Below are positions 1-8,109 of a stretch of 64,000 bases of DNA, one piece after another. The stretch spans positions 37,413 to 101,412 of the forward strand of contig LJHT01000051.1 of NCBI GenBank assembly GCA_001295905.1, written 5' to 3'. The position numbers and the translations under genes were made by a program. Numbering within the stretch: the stretch's first letter is position 1; each line of letters begins with the position of its first letter. The notes beneath the pieces were generated by a model, which searched no databases, was not told the origin of the DNA, and saw only the letters and a program-made list of their open reading frames with translations. This stretch comes from a beta proteobacterium AAP51 (GTDB lineage: Bacteria; Pseudomonadota; Gammaproteobacteria; Burkholderiales; Burkholderiaceae_C).

Positions 1-214
1 CCTGCGCGTGGCCCTGCTCAAGCGCCGCGGCCCGCTGCTGGCGCGGCCGCTGCTGCTGGCGCTGCCGCCCGTGCTCTCGGGCCCGGCGCTGGCGCGTGCG
101 CAGCGTGCGGCGGCCGCCAAGGCGGCGGCGCCAGGCTCGTCTGCAGCGCAGGCCTTGCAAGCCGCACGGGGTGGCCCGCAGGCCGCGCCGGCCGTGTCGG
201 CCCTGGGCCGCTGA
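1..214 (+). CDS. imuA: ImuA (translesion synthesis accessory protein), C-terminal end only
   Basis: Only the last ~70 codons are in the window; the reading frame is open from the left edge to the TGA at 212-214. The visible tail carries a LLKRRGP motif followed by LALPPVL, which I recognise from the end of Burkholderiales ImuA (SulA/RecA-like) proteins. It is followed 52 bases later by imuB, the usual partner. ImuA links RecA/SOS signalling to the ImuB mutasome. The extreme C-terminus is Ala/Gln/Arg-rich and probably disordered. The identification rests mainly on the motif and on the neighbour, because the catalytic-fold part lies outside the window. Confidence 0.75.
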   Translation, partial: LRVALLKRRGPLLARPLLLALPPVLSGPALARAQRAAAAKAAAPGSSAAQALQAARGGPQAAPAVSALGR

Positions 215-266
215 GGCCGCGCTTCGGCGCTTCAGCGCTTCATGCCTGCCGTGCCCGGGTTGACAC

Positions 267-1853
267 ATGCGCTGGTGGGCCCTGCATCTGCCGCTGCTGT
301 CGCTGGAGGCCTTCTGCGCCACGCTGCCGCCAGAACAGGCTGGAAGGCCCGAACGGCCCGAACGGCCGGTCGCGCTGGTGGCGGCGCATCGCGTGGCCGC
401 CGTGAATGCGGCCGCTGCCGCCTGCGGCGTGCGTGCCGAGATGAAACGCGCCACCGCGCTGGCGCTGGCTTCTGACCTGCTGCTGGCCGAAGCCAGCCCG
501 GCGCGCGACAGCGCCGCGCTGCGCGCCGTGGCCCACGCCGCGCTGGCCTTCACGCCGGCCGTGGTGCTGCACGACGCCCAGACCGTGCTGATGGAGGTGC
601 AGGGCAGCCTGCGTCTTTTCGGCGGTCCGGCCGCGCTGCACCAGCGCCTGCAGGCCGCGCTGGCGCCGCTGGGCCACCGCGTGCAGATGGCCGCCGCCCC
701 CACTGCCGTGGGCGCGGCCCTGCTGGCGCGCTGGTGGCCGCGCGGCGATCTCACCACCGCCGCCGGCCCCCACCTGCTGCTGGGCCCCCACGCCACCGAC
801 CTCGCGGCGCTGCAGGCCCTGCTGGCGCCCGCGCCGGTGTGGCTGCTGGGCCCGGGCCGCGAGCACTGGGAAGCCCTGCAGGGCATGGGCCTGCACACCC
901 TGCACGACCTGCAGCAGATGCCGCGCGCCGGCCTGGCGCGGCGCTTCGGCACCGAGGTGCTGGACGAACTCGACCGCGCCCTGGGCCGCCGCCCCGACCC
1001 GCGCCGCTGGCTGGCGCTGCCGGCCCACTTCGACAGCCGCCTGGAACTGCTGGCCCGCGCCGAAACCACCGACCAGGTGCTGCATGGCGCCGCCGTGCTG
1101 CTGGCGCGCCTGCTGGCCTGGGCACAGGCGCACCAGGCGCGCGTGGGCAGCTTCACGCTGCGCATGCGCCACGAGCGCCAGCGCCGCGTGCTGCAGCCGC
1201 CCACCGAACTGGCCGTGGCCCTGGCCGAACCTTCGGCCGAGCTGGCTCACCTGCAGCTGCTGCTGCGCGAGCGCCTGGCCCGCCTGACGCTGACCGCGCC
1301 CACGCTGGAGCTGCAGCTCAGCTGCCAGCACCTGGTGGCCGGGGCCGTGCCCAACGGCGAGCTCTTTCCCACCCAGGCCAGCCAGGCCGAGGGCCTGGTG
1401 CGCCTGCTGGAGCGCCTGCGCGCGCGCCTGGGCGACGACCAGGTGCTGCGCCTGCAGGCCGTGGCCGACCACCGCCCCGAACACGCCAGCGCCACCGTGC
1501 CGGCCCAGGGCAGCGCGTCCTCGATCTCGCCATCCACCGCACCCTCCGCCGCGCCTTCAACCGCGCCCTCCGCCACGCCCGGCCCGCTGCCCCTGCACCG
1601 TCCGGCCTGGCTGCTGCCCGTGCCCCAGCCGCTGGCCGAGCGTGCCGCGCTGCCCGTGCTGCAAGGCCGCCCGCTGCAGTTGCTGAGCGGCCCCGAGCGC
1701 ATCGAAACCGGCTGGTGGGATGGCGCGCCCGCCGTGCGCGACTACTACATCGCCCAAACGCCCGAGGGCGCGCTGGTGTGGGTGTGGCACGCCCGCCTGC
1801 CCGATGCCGACGATGCCGCGCCGCGCTGGTACCTGCAGGGGCGTTTCGGATGA
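267..1853 (+). CDS. imuB: ImuB, catalytically inactive Y-family polymerase-like protein
   Basis: The 528-residue product has the Y-family architecture but not its active site. The N-terminus reads LHLPLLSLEAF (about 6-16), where a catalytic polymerase has the first metal-binding Asp. Residues 108-120 (VLMEVQGSLRLFG) replace the SxDE segment. The palm/fingers/HhH regions and the C-terminal RDYYIAQT and WYLQGRFG blocks fit ImuB. Known role: a scaffold connecting the beta clamp, ImuA and DnaE2 in SOS mutagenesis. An unusual Ser/Ala/Pro/Thr-rich low-complexity linker lies at about 407-440. The ATG at 267 gives the conserved ImuB N-terminus. No dnaE2 follows: the next gene is convergent and unrelated. 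Confidence 0.9.
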   Translation: MRWWALHLPLLSLEAFCATLPPEQAGRPERPERPVALVAAHRVAAVNAAAAACGVRAEMKRATALALASDLLLAEASPARDSAALRAVAHAALAFTPAVVLHDAQTVLMEVQGSLRLFGGPAALHQRLQAALAPLGHRVQMAAAPTAVGAALLARWWPRGDLTTAAGPHLLLGPHATDLAALQALLAPAPVWLLGPGREHWEALQGMGLHTLHDLQQMPRAGLARRFGTEVLDELDRALGRRPDPRRWLALPAHFDSRLELLARAETTDQVLHGAAVLLARLLAWAQAHQARVGSFTLRMRHERQRRVLQPPTELAVALAEPSAELAHLQLLLRERLARLTLTAPTLELQLSCQHLVAGAVPNGELFPTQASQAEGLVRLLERLRARLGDDQVLRLQAVADHRPEHASATVPAQGSASSISPSTAPSAAPSTAPSATPGPLPLHRPAWLLPVPQPLAERAALPVLQGRPLQLLSGPERIETGWWDGAPAVRDYYIAQTPEGALVWVWHARLPDADDAAPRWYLQGRFG

Positions 1854-1877
1854 AGCGGCGCTGCCGCGCGGCCACCT

Positions 1878-2453
1878 TCACAACGCGATGCGGAACCGCA
1901 GCGCCGGCGTGCCGCCGAAGGCCGCCGGCAGCGTGAAGGCTTCCATCAACGCCCCGCCGTTGGCAGTGATGACGCGCTGCGAAGGCGCGTTGTCGGCGTC
2001 GGTGGTGAGCTGCACCTCGCGCAGGCCGAAGCTGCGCGCCAGCGGCAGCATCAGCGCCAGGGCGCGCGTGGCGTGGCCGCGGCGCTGTTTCCAGGGCACC
2101 ACGGTGTAGCCCAGGTGCCCCAGCACATGCGGCGGCAGCGGCCCGTGGTCTTTCGGCCAGCGCAGGTTGATGCTGCCGCAGAAACTGCCGTCGGCGCTTT
2201 CGGCATCTTCCGGTGCCCACATCCAGCGCACCACGCCGGGCAGGCGTTCCACCTGGCTGCCGTCGGGCAGCGTCACGCGCGGGCCCAGGGCCTCGGGGTC
2301 GTGCAGGGTGGTCAGGAAGCCTGCCGCATCGGCCGCGATGGCCTGCAGCTGTTCCTGCGCCGCCTCTGGGCGCGTGGTGTTGGGCGACCAGCCGCGCGAC
2401 AAGGCCGCGCAGTAGCCGGCCAGGTGTTCGGGCCCGGGGCGCACCAGTTCCAT
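1878..2453 (-). CDS. GNAT family N-acetyltransferase
   Basis: The 191-residue protein has a GNAT fold signature. The acetyl-CoA pyrophosphate loop reads QRRGHATRAL, preceded by a beta strand (LGHLGYTVVP), and a late NGG element (VITANGGALME) is typical of the RimJ/YjdJ-like branch. These enzymes move acetyl from acetyl-CoA to an amine; the substrate cannot be read here. It is the last gene of a minus-strand unit after trpS and the esterase, 19 bases behind the esterase stop. Its 3' end lies 24 bases from the imuB stop in a tail-to-tail arrangement. Confidence 0.8.
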   Translation of the reverse strand: MELVRPGPEHLAGYCAALSRGWSPNTTRPEAAQEQLQAIAADAAGFLTTLHDPEALGPRVTLPDGSQVERLPGVVRWMWAPEDAESADGSFCGSINLRWPKDHGPLPPHVLGHLGYTVVPWKQRRGHATRALALMLPLARSFGLREVQLTTDADNAPSQRVITANGGALMEAFTLPAAFGGTPALRFRIAL

Positions 2454-2472
2454 CGTCAGGCCTGGCTGCGCT

Positions 2473-3144
2473 TCAGGCGGGCTTCAGCACACCCAGCAGC
2501 CACTGCTGCAGTGCCTGCACTTCCTCCATGCACACCGAGTGCTGCATGGGGTAGTCGTGCCACTGCACGGGCTGGCCCAGGGCCTGCAGCTGGTCGCGCG
2601 CGGCGGCGCCGCGGGCCAGGGGCACCACGCCGTCGCTGCGGCCGTGGGCCAGGAACAGCGGCGTCATCACGTTCGCATCGTGGCGTTCGGCTGTGGTGGT
2701 GTCGGCCAGCGGCAGGTAGCCCGACATGCCCACCAACCCCGCCAGCCGCTGCCCATAGCGCAGCCCGGCGCCCAGCGTGATGGCGCAGCCCTGCGAGAAG
2801 CCGCCCAGCACGATGCGCTGCGCGGGCACGCCGCGCGCCACCTCGCGGTCGATCAGCGCGTGCACCTGCGCAAAGCTCTCGCGCAAGCCGGCTTCGTCTT
2901 CGCGCCGCACGAGGTCGGCGCCCAGGATGTCGTACCAGGCGCGCATGCGGTGACCGCCGTTGATGGTGACGGCACGCTCCGGCGCGCGCGGGAACACCCA
3001 GCGCACCGGGCCCGCGGGGCCGAGCTTCAGCTCATCGGCGAAGGAAAGAAAGTCGGTGCCGTCGGCGCCCAGGCCGTGCAGCACGATGACGGTGGCCCGC
3101 GGCTCGGCGCCGGGATGCACTTCGATGGTTTGCAGCGCGTTCAT
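2473..3144 (-). CDS. Phospholipase/carboxylesterase family alpha/beta hydrolase
   Basis: This 223-residue cytosolic serine hydrolase matches the Abhydrolase_2 (acyl-protein thioesterase-like) family. The nucleophile elbow GFSQG puts the catalytic Ser at 117, with Asp171 in GRSDGVVP and His202 in MQHSVC. The N-terminal VLHGLGADGTDF oxyanion-loop segment is also characteristic. Known members cleave carboxyl esters of short to medium acyl chains; the natural substrate is not predictable. The ATG at 3144 begins one base after the trpS stop codon, so it is almost certainly co-transcribed with trpS. No signal peptide is present. Confidence 0.88.
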   Translation of the reverse strand: MNALQTIEVHPGAEPRATVIVLHGLGADGTDFLSFADELKLGPAGPVRWVFPRAPERAVTINGGHRMRAWYDILGADLVRREDEAGLRESFAQVHALIDREVARGVPAQRIVLGGFSQGCAITLGAGLRYGQRLAGLVGMSGYLPLADTTTAERHDANVMTPLFLAHGRSDGVVPLARGAAARDQLQALGQPVQWHDYPMQHSVCMEEVQALQQWLLGVLKPA

Positions 3145-3145
3145 G

Positions 3146-4354
3146 TCAGTAGCTCAGGCCCATGGCGTGGCGCACGTCCTTCATCGTCTGCTTGGCCACC
3201 GTGCGCGCGCGCTCGGTGCCCATCTCGACGATCCAGTGCACCTGCTTGGGGTTCGAGAGATAGGTCTCTGCGCGCTCGCGCCAGGGCTGCTGCTCCTGCA
3301 CGATGGCGTCGATCACGGGTTGCTTGCAATCCAGGCAGCCGATGCCGGCGCTCTGGCAGCCCTTCACCACCCATTCCTTCGTGGCTTCGTCGCTGTAGAC
3401 CTTGTGGAACTGCCACACCGGGCACTTCTCCGGGTTGCCGGGGTCGGTGCGGCGGCCGCGCGCGGGGTCGGTGGCCATGCCACGGATCTTGCGCGTGACC
3501 TCGGCGGGCTCTTCGCGCATCAGCACCGCGTTGCCGTAGCTCTTGCTCATCTTCGCGCCGTCGGTGCCGGGCAGGCGCAGCACCTCGGTGTGCAGCGCGT
3601 GCGGCTCGGTGAGGATGGTCTTGCCCGCACCCTTGAGAAAACCCAGCAGCAGTTCGCTGTCGTCTTCCGTCCAGCCGGCCACGTTCGCGGCGGCCTTGGT
3701 GACAAGGCCCGTGCCCTTGGCCAGCGCTTCTTCGCTGCCGGTTTCGCCGAAGGCCTTGCGCTGCTTCTCGAAGTAGCGCGCGTCGTCCTTGCCCAGCTTG
3801 GCCAGGGCGGCGGCGGTCTTTGCCTCGCCGTCCTTGCTGCGGCCGTAGAGGTTGTTGAAGCGGCGCGCCACCTCGCGCGTCAGCTCGACGTGGCTGGCCT
3901 GGTCTTCGCCCACGGGCACGTGGTTGGCCTTGTAGATGAGGATGTCGGCGGCCTGCAGCAGCGGGTAGCCCAGGAAGCCGTAGGTCGCCAGGTCGCGGTC
4001 TTTCAGCTTCTCGATCTGGTCCTTGTAGGTGGGCACGCGTTCCAGCCAGCCCAGCGGCGTGCCCATGGCCAGCAGCGTGAAGAGTTCGGCGTGCTCGGGA
4101 ATGTGGCTCTGGATGAAGATCGTGCACTTGTCGGGGTCCAGGCCGGCGGCGATCCAGTCCACCACCATGTCGTAGACGAACTTCTCCATCACCTCGCGTT
4201 CTTCGTAGTGCGTGGTCAGCGCATGCCAGTCGGCCACGAAGAAGAAGCACTCGTGCTCGTGCTGCAGCCGCACCCAGTTCTTCAGGGCGCCGTGGAAGTG
4301 GCCAAGGTGCATGGCGCCGGTGGGGCGCATGCCGGAAAGAACGCGTGAACGCAT
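3146..4354 (-). CDS. trpS: Tryptophan--tRNA ligase
   Basis: A class I aminoacyl-tRNA synthetase that charges tRNA(Trp). The N-terminal nucleotide-binding signature is SGMRPTG...HLGH (HIGH equivalent) and the second is KMSKS. With the ATG at 4354 it has 402 residues, the longer form seen in many betaproteobacteria; the extra length comes partly from an insertion (about residues 170-230) between the two catalytic blocks. The frame stays open upstream to a TTG at 4366, which would add MQPT; I prefer the ATG because it starts directly before the conserved RVLSGMRPTG block. It heads the trpS-esterase-GNAT unit and diverges from purN. Confidence 0.95.
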   Translation of the reverse strand: MRSRVLSGMRPTGAMHLGHFHGALKNWVRLQHEHECFFFVADWHALTTHYEEREVMEKFVYDMVVDWIAAGLDPDKCTIFIQSHIPEHAELFTLLAMGTPLGWLERVPTYKDQIEKLKDRDLATYGFLGYPLLQAADILIYKANHVPVGEDQASHVELTREVARRFNNLYGRSKDGEAKTAAALAKLGKDDARYFEKQRKAFGETGSEEALAKGTGLVTKAAANVAGWTEDDSELLLGFLKGAGKTILTEPHALHTEVLRLPGTDGAKMSKSYGNAVLMREEPAEVTRKIRGMATDPARGRRTDPGNPEKCPVWQFHKVYSDEATKEWVVKGCQSAGIGCLDCKQPVIDAIVQEQQPWRERAETYLSNPKQVHWIVEMGTERARTVAKQTMKDVRHAMGLSY

Positions 4355-4427
4355 GGTGGGCTGCAAGGCAGGTACGACGGGGTGCTGATTCTCTCAGGAA
4401 GGTTTCCGCCTTCGCAGCCTCTGCCTG

Positions 4428-4451
4428 GGCCGGCGGGGCTGGCCGCCGGCC
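4428..4451. repeat. Perfect 9-bp GC inverted repeat between trpS and purN
   Basis: GGCCGGCGG at 4428-4436 is repeated inverted as CCGCCGGCC at 4443-4451 around a 6-base loop. It lies in the 118-base gap between the divergent trpS and purN genes, ending 21 bases before the purN ATG. No T-tract follows on either side, so it is not an ordinary terminator. It could be an operator or a stem in the purN leader. Confidence 0.5.
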
Positions 4452-4472
4452 GCACCTACACTGCGGGCCGCC

Positions 4473-5099
4473 ATGAAACGCATCGTCATCTTGATCTCGG
4501 GCCGCGGCTCGAACATGGAAGCCATCCACCGTCGCTGCGCCGAAGAAGGCTGGCCGGCCCAGGTGGTGGCCGTCATCGCCAACCGCCCGCAAGCCGGTGG
4601 CCTGGCCTGGGCGGCCGAGCGCGGCATCGCCACGCGGCTGGTCGACCACCGGGCGCATGCCAGCCGCGAAGCCTTCGACGACGCCCTGGCCGCCGCCATC
4701 GACGAACACCAGCCCCACCTGGTGGTGCTGGCCGGCTTCATGCGTGTGCTGGGCGCGGCCTTCGTGCGCCACTACGAGGGGCGTCTGCTCAACATCCACC
4801 CCTCGCTGCTGCCGGCCTTCCCGGGCCTGCACACGCACCGCCGCACGCTGGAGGTGGGCTGCAAGGCCGCCGGCGCCACGGTGCACTTCGTGACGCCCGA
4901 GCTCGACCACGGCCCCATCGTGATGCAGAGCGTGGTGCCGGTGCTTCCGGGCGACGATGAACACACGCTCTCGGCGCGCGTGCTGGCCACCGAACACATC
5001 ATCTACCCGCTGTCGGTGCGCTGGTTCGTCGAAGGCAAGCTGCGCATCGAAGACGGCCGCGTGCGGCAGACCGACGGCGCCTCGCAGGTCTTGATCTAG
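4473..5099 (+). CDS. purN: Phosphoribosylglycinamide formyltransferase
   Basis: PurN transfers the formyl group of 10-formyltetrahydrofolate to glycinamide ribonucleotide in de novo purine synthesis. The 208-residue protein starts with the ISGRGSNM phosphate-binding loop and has the catalytic set Asn107, His109 (NIHPSLLPAF) and Asp145 (DHGPIV). Its length is normal for the family. It stands alone here, away from other pur genes apart from purL about 17 kb downstream. It is divergent from trpS and convergent with the DUF1653 gene, whose stop is 18 bases away. Confidence 0.95.
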   Translation: MKRIVILISGRGSNMEAIHRRCAEEGWPAQVVAVIANRPQAGGLAWAAERGIATRLVDHRAHASREAFDDALAAAIDEHQPHLVVLAGFMRVLGAAFVRHYEGRLLNIHPSLLPAFPGLHTHRRTLEVGCKAAGATVHFVTPELDHGPIVMQSVVPVLPGDDEHTLSARVLATEHIIYPLSVRWFVEGKLRIEDGRVRQTDGASQVLI

Positions 5100-5117
5100 C
5101 GCGCGCCGGCGCCGCTG

Positions 5118-5366
5118 TCAGCCGATGCGCGCAAAGCGCGGCTGGCGCTGGCCGTTGATCACCACCTCCGAGAAGAACATGCCGTGCGGCCGCACCCAGT
5201 CGCCTTTGTTGCCGTAGAGCGGGCGGTACAGCACCAGCGGCTCCAGCGTTTCGCTGTGGCGCACCACGCCCAGCAGTTCGTACTCGCCGCCCTTGTAGTG
5301 GCGGTAGCGGCCGGCCGGGGCCGGGGGCAGGGGTGGCAGGTCGCTGTCGTCGGGTGAACTGTTCAT
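5118..5366 (-). CDS. DUF1653 domain protein
   Basis: A small 82-residue protein with the DUF1653 pattern: GRYRHYKGGEYELLGVVRHSETLEPLVLY is visible as a continuous block (about 22-50), then VRPHGMFFSEV. I take the ATG at 5366; the frame is open further upstream, but that part is antisense to the methyltransferase gene and does not resemble the family. The function of DUF1653 is unknown. Its start faces the start of the rRNA methyltransferase gene with 21 bases between the two, so any promoters must overlap. Confidence 0.85.
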   Translation of the reverse strand: MNSSPDDSDLPPLPPAPAGRYRHYKGGEYELLGVVRHSETLEPLVLYRPLYGNKGDWVRPHGMFFSEVVINGQRQPRFARIG

Positions 5367-5387
5367 GCCGGGCAGGATAATCCGTCG

Positions 5388-6656
5388 ATGCATCCCAACG
5401 CCCTTGTCGACCTGAGCACCGAGCTGCTGCGCGCCGTGCTGAAGCTCGACCATCCTGCCGACAGCGTGGTCTCGGCCTTCTTCCGCCAGCACCGCACCCT
5501 GGGTTCGCGCGAGCGCCATGCGCTGGCCGAAACCGCCTACACCGTGCTGCGCCAGCGCCTGCTGTTCCAGAACCTGGCGCAAAGCGGCAGCGGCCCGCTG
5601 GAACGCCGCCTGGCCATCCTGGCCTGGCAGGGCAGCCCCAGCTTCCTGCGCGCGGCACTCGCCCCCAATGAGCTGGCCTGGCTGACGGCCGTCGAAGACA
5701 TCGACCACGCCACCTTGCCCGAGAAGCTGCGCCACAACCTGCCCGACTGGCTGGCCCAGCCGCTGAAAGACAGCCTGGGCGACGAGTTCTGGCCCCTGGT
5801 GGACGCCCTCTCGGAAACCGCCGCGCTCGACCTGCGCGTGAACCTGCTCAAGGCCAAGCGCGAAGACGTGCTGCGCACGCTCACCGAAGCCGGCTTCACT
5901 GCCACCCCCACGCCCTATTCACCCTGGGGCCTGCGCCTGCAGGGCAAGCCGGCGCTGCACAAGCTGGACGTCTTCACCCAGGGCCTGGTGGAAGTGCAGG
6001 ACGAAGGCAGCCAGTTGCTGGCGCTGCTGACCGACCCCAAGCGCGGCGAGATGGTGGTCGATTTCTGCGCCGGTGCCGGCGGCAAGACCCTGGCCCTGGG
6101 CGCGGCCATGCGCAACACCGGGCGGCTGTATGCCTTCGACATCTCGGGCCACCGGCTCGACGCGCTGAAGCCCCGGCTCGCGCGCAGCGGCCTGTCCAAC
6201 GTGCACCCGGCGCAGATCGCCCACGAGCGCGACGACCGCATCAAGCGCCTGGCCGGCAAGATCGACCGCGTGCTGGTGGACGCACCCTGCTCCGGCCTGG
6301 GCACGCTGCGCCGCAACCCCGACCTGAAGTGGCGCCAAAGCCCGCAGGCCGTGAGCGAGATGCAGGCCAAGCAGACCGCCATCCTGACCAGCGCGGCGCG
6401 GCTGCTGAAGCCGGGCGGCCGCCTGGTCTACGCCACCTGTAGCCTGCTGACGACGGAAAACGAAGCCGTGGCCGATGCCTTCACGGCCGCCCACGCCGGG
6501 CCGTCGGGCGGTTTCGAGGTGCTGCCAGCGCAGCAGGCGCTGGAGGCCGCGCGCGTGGACGGCGCCGCCTTGCTGGTGGCGGGCCCTTACCTGCGACTTT
6601 GGCCACACCGCCACCAGACCGACGGTTTTTTCGCCGCCGTCTGGCAAAAGCGTTGA
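5388..6656 (+). CDS. RsmB/NOP-family 16S rRNA (cytosine-C5) methyltransferase
   Basis: The 422-residue protein has an N-terminal NusB-like helical region (about 1-140) and a C-terminal SAM-dependent methyltransferase domain. The SAM motif is VDFCAGAGGKT (224-234). The two catalytic cysteines of this family are present: Cys301 in DAPCSGLG and Cys351 in YATCSLL. Members methylate C5 of cytosine in rRNA; RsmB itself acts on 16S C967. It is not next to fmt, where the classical rsmB usually lies, so it may be a paralogue with a different target base. Confidence 0.9.
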   Translation: MHPNALVDLSTELLRAVLKLDHPADSVVSAFFRQHRTLGSRERHALAETAYTVLRQRLLFQNLAQSGSGPLERRLAILAWQGSPSFLRAALAPNELAWLTAVEDIDHATLPEKLRHNLPDWLAQPLKDSLGDEFWPLVDALSETAALDLRVNLLKAKREDVLRTLTEAGFTATPTPYSPWGLRLQGKPALHKLDVFTQGLVEVQDEGSQLLALLTDPKRGEMVVDFCAGAGGKTLALGAAMRNTGRLYAFDISGHRLDALKPRLARSGLSNVHPAQIAHERDDRIKRLAGKIDRVLVDAPCSGLGTLRRNPDLKWRQSPQAVSEMQAKQTAILTSAARLLKPGGRLVYATCSLLTTENEAVADAFTAAHAGPSGGFEVLPAQQALEAARVDGAALLVAGPYLRLWPHRHQTDGFFAAVWQKR

Positions 6657-6683
6657 AATCAGCCCTTACGGGCGCCATCTGTT

Positions 6684-6697
6684 TTGATCTGGCTCAA
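6684..6697. promoter_or_regulatory. FNR/Anr-box-like site upstream of the desaturase
   Basis: TTGATCTGGCTCAA matches the FNR-family dyad TTGAT-N4-ATCAA at nine of ten positions. It lies in the 156-base gap before the desaturase gene, about 116 bases ahead of the ATG. A TACAAT -10-like hexamer follows at 6772-6777, so the box would be centred far upstream of that promoter. An oxygen-responsive regulator would make sense for an oxygen-consuming enzyme, but this is one match without experimental support. Confidence 0.35.
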
Positions 6698-6812
6698 AAT
6701 CAAGGCAGCCGGATCTGTTTGGGGGTGGTCTGCCTACGCAATCGCCGCAACTTTCCTGTCAGCCCGGCCTCTACAATCTTGTGTGTAAATTTTTCCTTGC
6801 AAGGAAGCGCTG

Positions 6813-8036
6813 ATGGATCTCTTGTGGCAAGTGCACGACGCAGTCGTCCAGATGCTTTCGCACGGACTGCTCGAAGCCAGCTGGTGGCAGGTGCTGCTGT
6901 ACACCCTGGTCACCACGCACATCACCATCTCCGCGGTGACTATCTTCCTGCACCGCGCGCAGGCGCACCGCGCGCTGGATCTGCACGCCATCCCGTCGCA
7001 CTTCTTCCGCTTCTGGCTGTGGATAGGCACCGGCATGATCACGAAGGAATTCGTGGCCGTGCACCGCAAGCACCACGCCAAGTGCGAGACCGAAGAAGAC
7101 CCGCACAGCCCGCAGGTCAAGGGCCTGAAGGCGCTGCTGCTCACGGGCGTCGAGCTGTACCGCAAGGAAGCCGAGAACAAGGAAACCCTGGTCAAGTACG
7201 GGCACAACACGCCTGACGACTGGGTCGAGCGCAACGTCTACAGCCGCTACACCTGGCAAGGCGTGGGCCTCATGCTCATCCTGAACCTCACGCTCTTCGG
7301 CGCCGTCGGCGCCGTGGTCTGGGCGGTGCAGATGGCCTGGATTCCCGTGATGGCCACCGGCATCATCAACGGCATCGGCCACTACTGGGGCTACCGCAAC
7401 TTCGAGGCGCCCGATGCTTCGACCAACGTCTCGCCCTGGGGCATCCTGATCGGCGGCGAAGAGCTGCACAACAACCACCACACCTACCCCACCTCGGCCA
7501 AGTTCTCGATCAAGCCCTACGAATTCGACGTGGGCTGGATGTACATCCGCGGCATGGAGAAGTTGGGCCTGGCCCGCGTGAAGAAGGTGCCGCCCAAGCT
7601 GGCCTTGGGTGATGTGCGCCTGGTGGCCGACGGCAAGACGCTGGAAGCCGTCATCGCCAACCGCTACGAGGTGATGGCCCGCTACGCCCAGGAAATGAAG
7701 GCCGCCGTGGGTGCCGAGCTGGTGCGCCTGAAGGCGCAGGGCGCCGAGAACAGCACGCGCTTCCGCAACCTGCGCGTGGCCAAGACCTGGCTGCATCGCG
7801 ACGACGACAAGATCCCCCAGGGCGTGAAGCCCACGCTGCAGCAGGCCATGGGCGAGAGCCCGCAGCTGGCCAAGCTGGTGGCCATGCGCGAAGAGCTGCG
7901 CGCGCTGTGGACACGCACCGGCGTCAGTGCCGACCAGCTGGTGGCCGACCTGCAGGCCTGGTGTCGCAAGGCCGAGGAAAGCGGCATCGCCGCGCTGCAG
8001 GAGTTCAGCTTCAAGCTGCGCGCCGCCACCGCCTGA
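6813..8036 (+). CDS. Membrane fatty-acid desaturase (acyl-CoA/phospholipid delta-9 type)
   Basis: A 407-residue integral membrane di-iron desaturase that would introduce a double bond into saturated acyl chains using O2 and electrons. All three histidine boxes are present: HRAQAHR (47-53), HRKHH (84-88) and HNNHH (219-223). Hydrophobic segments flank them at about 25-45, 60-80 and 150-190. The C-terminal ~150 residues form a soluble helical tail. A ribosome binding site (AAGGAAG) precedes the ATG. It is a single-gene unit: it has its own -10-like site and a strong terminator immediately after it. Confidence 0.92.
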   Translation: MDLLWQVHDAVVQMLSHGLLEASWWQVLLYTLVTTHITISAVTIFLHRAQAHRALDLHAIPSHFFRFWLWIGTGMITKEFVAVHRKHHAKCETEEDPHSPQVKGLKALLLTGVELYRKEAENKETLVKYGHNTPDDWVERNVYSRYTWQGVGLMLILNLTLFGAVGAVVWAVQMAWIPVMATGIINGIGHYWGYRNFEAPDASTNVSPWGILIGGEELHNNHHTYPTSAKFSIKPYEFDVGWMYIRGMEKLGLARVKKVPPKLALGDVRLVADGKTLEAVIANRYEVMARYAQEMKAAVGAELVRLKAQGAENSTRFRNLRVAKTWLHRDDDKIPQGVKPTLQQAMGESPQLAKLVAMREELRALWTRTGVSADQLVADLQAWCRKAEESGIAALQEFSFKLRAATA

Positions 8037-8055
8037 GCCGCGCCTCCGCCGAAGG

Positions 8056-8080
8056 AAGCCCGCCTTGCGCGGGCTTTTTT
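8056..8080 (+). terminator. Rho-independent terminator of the desaturase gene
   Basis: AAGCCCGC (8056-8063) pairs perfectly with GCGGGCTT (8069-8076) around a 5-base loop, and the stem runs into a T-tract ending at 8080. It begins 19 bases after the desaturase stop. It also shows that the next gene is transcribed from its own start, although a reading frame passes through the hairpin. Confidence 0.9.
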
Positions 8081-8109
8081 CTTGCCTCCGCACACCGGGT
8101 CCTCGCTTA

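Noticed and set aside
240..1484. Long minus-strand open frame opposite imuB
   Set aside because: It mirrors the codon structure of imuB, is Gln/Arg/His-rich and resembles no protein. It is an antisense shadow.
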